NCBI GenBank assembly: GCA_947377705.1 | Contig: CANCGU010000086.1 | Span: 1-9,748, forward strand | Direction: 5' to 3' | DNA from: Comamonadaceae bacterium | GTDB lineage: Bacteria; Pseudomonadota; Gammaproteobacteria; Burkholderiales; Burkholderiaceae | DNA: 9,748 nucleotides | Part shown: positions 5,998 to 9,748 of the stretch, piece by piece | Numbering within the stretch: the first letter of the stretch is position 1 | Layout of the letters: the number at the start of each line of letters is the position of its first letter | Notes under the pieces: model-generated | The model's database searches: none | What the model was told of the DNA's origin: nothing | Seen by the model: the letters and a program-made list of their open reading frames with translations, nothing else | Translations under genes and position numbers: made by a program

Positions 5998-6969
5998 TTA
6001 TTCTGCTTTGATGCCTGCATAGGCGGCCACGCGAGCCCAGCGCACCAACTCGGCGCGCATGAAATCTGTGCCATCTTCAGACGTGGTGAAAAAAGGCTCG
6101 AAGCCTAGCTTTTCAAACTTGGCTTTCATCTCAGGTGTTTTGCCGACCTGCACAAAAGCCGCGTTGAGCTTTTTCACAATTGCGGGCGGTGTGCCAGCAG
6201 GTGCATAGACCGCAAACCAATTGGCCAAGTCCACCCCCTTGTAACCGCCTTCTGCCAGCGAAGGCACTTGTGGCAAATTGGGGTTACGTTGGGAAGCCGC
6301 CATGGTCAGCGCACGAATGCGCCCTTGCTGAATGTAGGGCAAGGCATTTTGAACTGGGCTAAACATATAGGCGAGTTGCCCACCGACCAAATCGGTCATC
6401 GCTTGTGATTGACCTTTGTAGGGAATGTGATTGGTCTTGGTTCCTGCCAGTTGATTAAAAAATTCAGCATGCAAATGCTGCGGGCTACCCATGCCAGCAG
6501 AGCCATAGTTCAACTCACCCGGACTGGCTTTGGCCAAGTCCACAAATTCACGCAAATTGTTCGCTTTTACAGAGGGGTGGACCACCAACACCGAACCGGT
6601 TTGCCCCACCAAGGTGACGGTTTGTAAGTCTTTGAGCAAGTCATAAGGTAACTTGCGGTACACCGCCACGTTGGTGGCGATGGTTCCGGGTGAAACCAGC
6701 AGCGTGTAGCCATCGGGTTTGGCCTTGGCCACCATTTCTACGCCGATATTGCCGCCTGCGCCCAAGCGATTTTCAATCACCACCGGTTGACCTAACACCT
6801 CGCTGACTTTTTGCCCTAAGGTTCGCGCCAGTAAATCTGTGCCCCCGCCAGCGGCGACGGGCACGATGATTTGAATCGGCTTGTTAGGAAAGCTTTGCGC
6901 ATAGCTTGGACTGACGGCGCTGAGCAAACTCAACACCCCGACAAACAGCCATTGAAAAATATTCTTCAT
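5998..6969 (-). CDS. Bug-family (TctC-like) periplasmic solute receptor 1
   Basis: Periplasmic substrate-binding protein of the tripartite tricarboxylate transporter type. It has 323 residues, in the usual 310-335 range. A Sec signal peptide covers about 1-24 (cleavage after PSYA). The mature part begins QSFPNKPIQIIVPVAAGGGTDLLAR, with the family glycine-rich GGGTDLLAR at 41-49. Later come NRLGAGGNIG, KPDGYTLLV, LNYGSAGMGSPQHLHAE, IPYKGQSQAMTDLVGGQ and WFAVYAPAGTP, all Bug landmarks. Bug receptors bind carboxylates, including aromatic acids; the ligand here is unknown. No TctA or TctB membrane gene is in the window. It starts 21 nt after the decarboxylase gene with AAGGAA before ATG. Confidence 0.93.
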   Translation of the reverse strand: MKNIFQWLFVGVLSLLSAVSPSYAQSFPNKPIQIIVPVAAGGGTDLLARTLGQKVSEVLGQPVVIENRLGAGGNIGVEMVAKAKPDGYTLLVSPGTIATNVAVYRKLPYDLLKDLQTVTLVGQTGSVLVVHPSVKANNLREFVDLAKASPGELNYGSAGMGSPQHLHAEFFNQLAGTKTNHIPYKGQSQAMTDLVGGQLAYMFSPVQNALPYIQQGRIRALTMAASQRNPNLPQVPSLAEGGYKGVDLANWFAVYAPAGTPPAIVKKLNAAFVQVGKTPEMKAKFEKLGFEPFFTTSEDGTDFMRAELVRWARVAAYAGIKAE

Positions 6970-6990
6970 GTCGGTTCCTTATTCAGAGGT

Positions 6991-7983
6991 TTAAATTTTG
7001 AAAGCTTCGAGCGATTCTGGCGCAAACAACTCGGCCACATCCAATTGGCGAGGGGACAAGCCTTGCTCATGGTGGTAGCGTGTGAACGTCTCTAGTGTTT
7101 TTCGGTTTTTTTCTAAGCCGTAAGACCACCAATCGTCGCCAAACTCACGGCGTGCATCTTCCACATGTGCAGTCAACCAAGGCAGCATCGCTTTGAGTGC
7201 TGCGGTTTCGTACAAATCTTCATACGTGCGGCGCTGTGCTTCAATGAAGGCTTTGGTCAACGACTGCGCAATCCAACGATTGGCTTCATACACTTCGCGG
7301 CGAATGACCACCGTGTGCATGATGGGAAAGATTCCCGTTTCACGGTAATAAGCACGTTCGACATCCACATAATTTTCAAACAAACGCTTGACCTTGCCAT
7401 CGCCCTTGAGGAAAGAAGATGGCATGCGCGCGGTGTACAGCGCGTCTAACTCGCCCTCGTGCAGCATTTGCGACAGGGTTTGCGTGAGGCCAATTGGGTT
7501 GACTTGAATATTTGGCGGCAATTGCAATTTCATTTTTTCAATGCGCCCCGCCTCTTCCTCGCCGCCAAACAAATACGGTTGCGCATCCACGGGTACACCG
7601 TAGTGATCAGACAAGATGCCGCGAATCCAAACAGGCGCCGTCATTTGGTATTCAGGGCTGGCGATGCGCTTGCCGATCAAGTCTTTCGGTTCATTGATGC
7701 CACTGTTTGCATTGACATAAATGCACGAGTGGCGAAAAAAACGCGAAGGGAAAATTGGCAACGCTACAAAAGGGCGCTCGGGTTTCGACAGCGTCACGCA
7801 ATAGGACGACAGTGACATTTCAGCCACGTCAAATTCTTGAAAACGCGCCATGCGAAAGAAGGTTTCCTCCACAGGCAAGTTCAAGTAGTTCAGGTCAATG
7901 CCATCGACAGGTACCGTGCCATCCATCAAGGCGCGCGTACGGTCATAGTTCCAGCATGCAAAGCTCAGTTTCAATCGACTCAC
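6991..7983 (-). CDS. 4,5-dihydroxyphthalate decarboxylase family protein
   Basis: A 330-residue cytoplasmic protein without signal peptide, of the family named after Pht5, which converts 4,5-dihydroxyphthalate to protocatechuate. The fold is that of periplasmic binding proteins (NMT1/ThiY-like). Family signatures are LSFACWNYDRTRALMDG (6-22), LPVEETFFRM (36-45), FDVAEMSLSSY (51-61), FPSRFFRHSCIYVN (78-91), SPEYQMTAPVWIRGIL (109-124), LDALYTARMPSSF, YYRETGIFPIMHTVVIRR and the end LFAPESLEAFKI. Start is GTG at 7983: AGGAG lies six bases before it and no in-frame ATG fits. An out-of-frame ATG overlaps the preceding stop (TAATG) and opens a frame of only 14 codons. Many family members are annotated only by homology, so the true substrate may be another dihydroxylated aromatic carboxylate. 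The neighbouring Rieske oxygenase supports an aromatic pathway. Confidence 0.88.
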   Translation of the reverse strand: MSRLKLSFACWNYDRTRALMDGTVPVDGIDLNYLNLPVEETFFRMARFQEFDVAEMSLSSYCVTLSKPERPFVALPIFPSRFFRHSCIYVNANSGINEPKDLIGKRIASPEYQMTAPVWIRGILSDHYGVPVDAQPYLFGGEEEAGRIEKMKLQLPPNIQVNPIGLTQTLSQMLHEGELDALYTARMPSSFLKGDGKVKRLFENYVDVERAYYRETGIFPIMHTVVIRREVYEANRWIAQSLTKAFIEAQRRTYEDLYETAALKAMLPWLTAHVEDARREFGDDWWSYGLEKNRKTLETFTRYHHEQGLSPRQLDVAELFAPESLEAFKI

Positions 7984-7986
7984 ACA

Positions 7987-8979
7987 TTACTCCTGTTGTT
8001 TGATGCCAGCGCTATGGACAGCTTTGCCCAAGCGTTCGTTTTCATCCACGATGGCACGGCCATACTCACTCGCACTACCGCCAATGGCTTCGATGCCGGC
8101 GTTACTTAAAATTTGGATGGTCTCTGGCTGTTTTGCCACAGCCGTCATTTCAGCACTGATACGGTCTATCGCGGCTTGGGGGGTTCCGGTCGAGGCCAAC
8201 ACGCCAACGATAGGGGCAAAGTCAAAACCGGGAATCACCTCGGCCAGCGTCGGTACGTTTGGCTCTTGGCTGGAGCGCTTGCCTGCGTTATTGCCAATCA
8301 AATGCACCTGACCTGCTTTGACGAAACCAGACAGTGACGGCAGCGCAGAGAACAACATATCCACTTGACCGCCAATTAACGCGGGCACCGATTGGCCTGT
8401 GCCTTTGAATGGGATGTGCGTGATATCCAAAGACAAAGACGCTTTGAACGCCTCCATGCTCAAGTGATGTGTACTGCCAATGCCCGAAGACCCATAGGTC
8501 AATATGCCGGGTTTGCTCTTGGCCAAGGCGATTAATTCACGCAGGTTATTGGCGGGAATTTTGGGATGCACCGCCAGATACAAAGGTGCGCGTGCAGCCA
8601 GTGAGACGGGGACAAAGTCACGCTTGTAGTCATAGCTGATCGTTTTGTAGAGCGCAGGGTTGATGGAAAACATGGAGCCATCGGTGACCAAAAAGGTATA
8701 GCCATCTTTCGGCGATGACGCCATCGCTTGTGCAGCAACAACACCATTGGCCCCGGGTTTGTTATCCACGACCACCGGTTGCCCCAAACGTTCACCTAAA
8801 CGTTGCGCATAAATACGAGCCACGGTATCAGGCAAACCGCCAGCCGAATACGGGACGATGAATTTGATGGAGCGGTTGGGATAACCCTGAGCTAAAGCGC
8901 TCGATACAACGCCAGTTGCCGCGACGGCGAATGCCACAGATTGAAGCAAACGGCGACGTTGAATAAGGATAGATTTCAT
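7987..8979 (-). CDS. Bug-family (TctC-like) periplasmic solute receptor 2
   Basis: A second tripartite tricarboxylate transporter receptor, 330 residues. The leader is arginine-rich (QRRRLLQS, 7-14) then hydrophobic to SSALA at 30. RRRLLQ resembles a Tat signal, unlike receptor 1, whose leader is a plain Sec type. The mature part begins QGYPNRSIKFIVPYSAGG. The glycine motif is GGLPDTVAR (47-55) instead of the common GGxTDxxAR. Other landmarks are DNKPGANGVVAAQAM, DGYTFLV, YGSSGIGSTHHLSMEAF, HIPFKGTGQSVPALIGGQVDML and VGVLASTGTP. It diverges strongly from receptor 1, so the pair is not a recent duplication. The ATG follows the oxygenase stop by 25 nt with AGGAG at good spacing, and its stop overlaps the decarboxylase translation start region. 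Confidence 0.93.
   Translation of the reverse strand: MKSILIQRRRLLQSVAFAVAATGVVSSALAQGYPNRSIKFIVPYSAGGLPDTVARIYAQRLGERLGQPVVVDNKPGANGVVAAQAMASSPKDGYTFLVTDGSMFSINPALYKTISYDYKRDFVPVSLAARAPLYLAVHPKIPANNLRELIALAKSKPGILTYGSSGIGSTHHLSMEAFKASLSLDITHIPFKGTGQSVPALIGGQVDMLFSALPSLSGFVKAGQVHLIGNNAGKRSSQEPNVPTLAEVIPGFDFAPIVGVLASTGTPQAAIDRISAEMTAVAKQPETIQILSNAGIEAIGGSASEYGRAIVDENERLGKAVHSAGIKQQE
7990..7994 (-). promoter_or_regulatory. Ribosome site that fixes a GTG start for the decarboxylase
   Basis: AGGAG overlaps the final CAG GAG codons of the upstream receptor gene. It stands six bases from GTG 7983 but only two bases from the ATG at 7987-7985. The GTG is therefore the better-spaced start and the only one in the long frame. 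Confidence 0.7.
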
Positions 8980-9004
8980 GGTTGGTCTCCTGATTGTTTT
9001 TTAG

Positions 9005-9748
9005 TTAAACGGGTTCGGCGTTGTAGTCACGCCAATCCACCTCTTTGGGAATCACGGCTTGATAGGAACACATCGAGCCCGGAATGCGGAGCGGGCCAAC
9101 CCCAATAGGAGGCTCACCTTTGATGAAGCTTTGAACGGCATCCACCATCTGACGGCGGAATTCCACGATGGCCAAATCACTTGCCCCCAAGCGGTCATGG
9201 GTGCGATCTGCAATAGGCCCCATGGTCACCCACATGGCCATGTCTTGGTTAGGGATACCAGGAATTCCGGTGAAATTACCGGCCTTCATGGCTTGACGGT
9301 CTTGCATGAAATCATTCGCGACTGTGCGGACAGGGTTGAACTTCGTATCTACATCGACGCCCACTTGAGCGCACAAGAACTGGCGCCATGTCGCGGTTTC
9401 TGGCGTCGTCGCAGGGTCGCCCCATGCAATGAAGTGAAATGCGGTGTGTGTGTCGTCAATGGCGGTGTTGATGTTGGCCACGTTATAGAGGTTATTGGGG
9501 GGGATCAAGGCCGACGCAGGTGCCACAAACACCGTCGAGCGCACATAGTCGTGGGTGGCAGCATTGTGAATAGGGCGGCGAATGGCGGCATAGCGGAAGC
9601 CATAGGCATCACGCTGGGTTTGCATACGCGGCGCCTTGTCGGTCGAAGGCCGCAACCAGTTTTTATCTGTCGCTTTGGCCCCATCCACCCGGGCAGGCAC
9701 CATGTCTGACGAATGCAAGCTAGAGCTGTGCGCCGAGTCAATTTGACC
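9005..9748 (-). CDS. Rieske aromatic-ring hydroxylating oxygenase, catalytic part (5' end outside window)
   Basis: The frame is open from the window edge to a TAA at 9005, 247 residues; the N-terminal Rieske [2Fe-2S] domain is not in the window. The first residues, GQIDSAHSSSLHSSDM, carry the mononuclear-iron motif D-x2-H-x4-H (codons at 9739-9737, 9730-9728 and 9715-9713): bridging aspartate and two iron ligands. Further on IPGIPNQDMAMWVTMGPIADRTHDRLGASDLAIVEFRR is the signature of the phthalate 4,5-dioxygenase and vanillate demethylase type alpha subunits; the aspartate in NQD may be the third ligand. The enzyme would insert oxygen into an aromatic acid using electrons from a reductase not seen here. 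A TTG at 9718 is an internal codon, not a start. First visible gene of the operon. Reaction type (dioxygenation or O-demethylation) is open; the decarboxylase family next door favours a phthalate-like substrate. Confidence 0.88.
   Translation of the reverse strand, partial: GQIDSAHSSSLHSSDMVPARVDGAKATDKNWLRPSTDKAPRMQTQRDAYGFRYAAIRRPIHNAATHDYVRSTVFVAPASALIPPNNLYNVANINTAIDDTHTAFHFIAWGDPATTPETATWRQFLCAQVGVDVDTKFNPVRTVANDFMQDRQAMKAGNFTGIPGIPNQDMAMWVTMGPIADRTHDRLGASDLAIVEFRRQMVDAVQSFIKGEPPIGVGPLRIPGSMCSYQAVIPKEVDWRDYNAEPV

Noticed and set aside
5988..6074. Upstream ATG at 6074 for the class II aldolase
   Set aside because: It would overlap the receptor gene by 77 nt and add residues unlike the family; ATG 5987 gives the family-typical start.
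9059..9709. Plus-strand open frame of 216 codons opposite the Rieske oxygenase
   Set aside because: The minus-strand frame carries the iron-binding motif and family signature; the plus frame is histidine- and arginine-rich shadow sequence.

Overview
The window reads as a chromosomal segment of a betaproteobacterium, most likely a Comamonadaceae member (Limnohabitans, Rhodoferax or Polaromonas type). This is inferred from the pyrC-DUF3025 pair, the glutamate/aspartate ABC operon, the abundance of Bug-type solute receptors and the overall codon use. Every supported gene is on the minus strand, so transcription runs from high to low coordinates.

Right part (9748 to 5283): a tightly packed five-gene cluster, truncated by the window edge. 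It holds the catalytic part of a Rieske aromatic-ring hydroxylating oxygenase, a Bug-type periplasmic solute receptor, a protein of the 4,5-dihydroxyphthalate decarboxylase family, a second Bug-type receptor, and a class II aldolase/adducin-type protein. Gaps of 3 to 25 nt indicate one operon. The set suggests uptake and oxidative, decarboxylating breakdown of a phthalate-like or other carboxylated aromatic acid. The actual substrate cannot be read from the sequence.

Middle part (5282 to 2010): an 83 to 95 nt spacer with a candidate promoter and a dyad, then a canonical glutamate/aspartate importer in the order gltI (periplasmic receptor), gltJ and gltK (permeases), gltL (ATPase). It ends in a clear intrinsic terminator.

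Left part (2100 to 1): a 359-nt gene-free region, then pyrC (class II dihydroorotase, pyrimidine synthesis) overlapping a DUF3025 gene that runs off the window.

The most unusual content is in the 359-nt gap. Two 78-nt hairpins share one design: a 25-bp stem, a 28-nt apical region, and the second stem arm. The apical regions are reverse complements of each other at 27 of 28 positions, while the stems differ in sequence but each stays self-complementary. The pair therefore looks like a repeat family defined by its loop and by stem pairing rather than by stem sequence. A short GGGGTCAG palindrome lies in the same gap, and a separate 66-bp imperfect palindrome sits in frame inside the DUF3025 gene. 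These three are the parts of the window that ordinary gene annotation does not explain.
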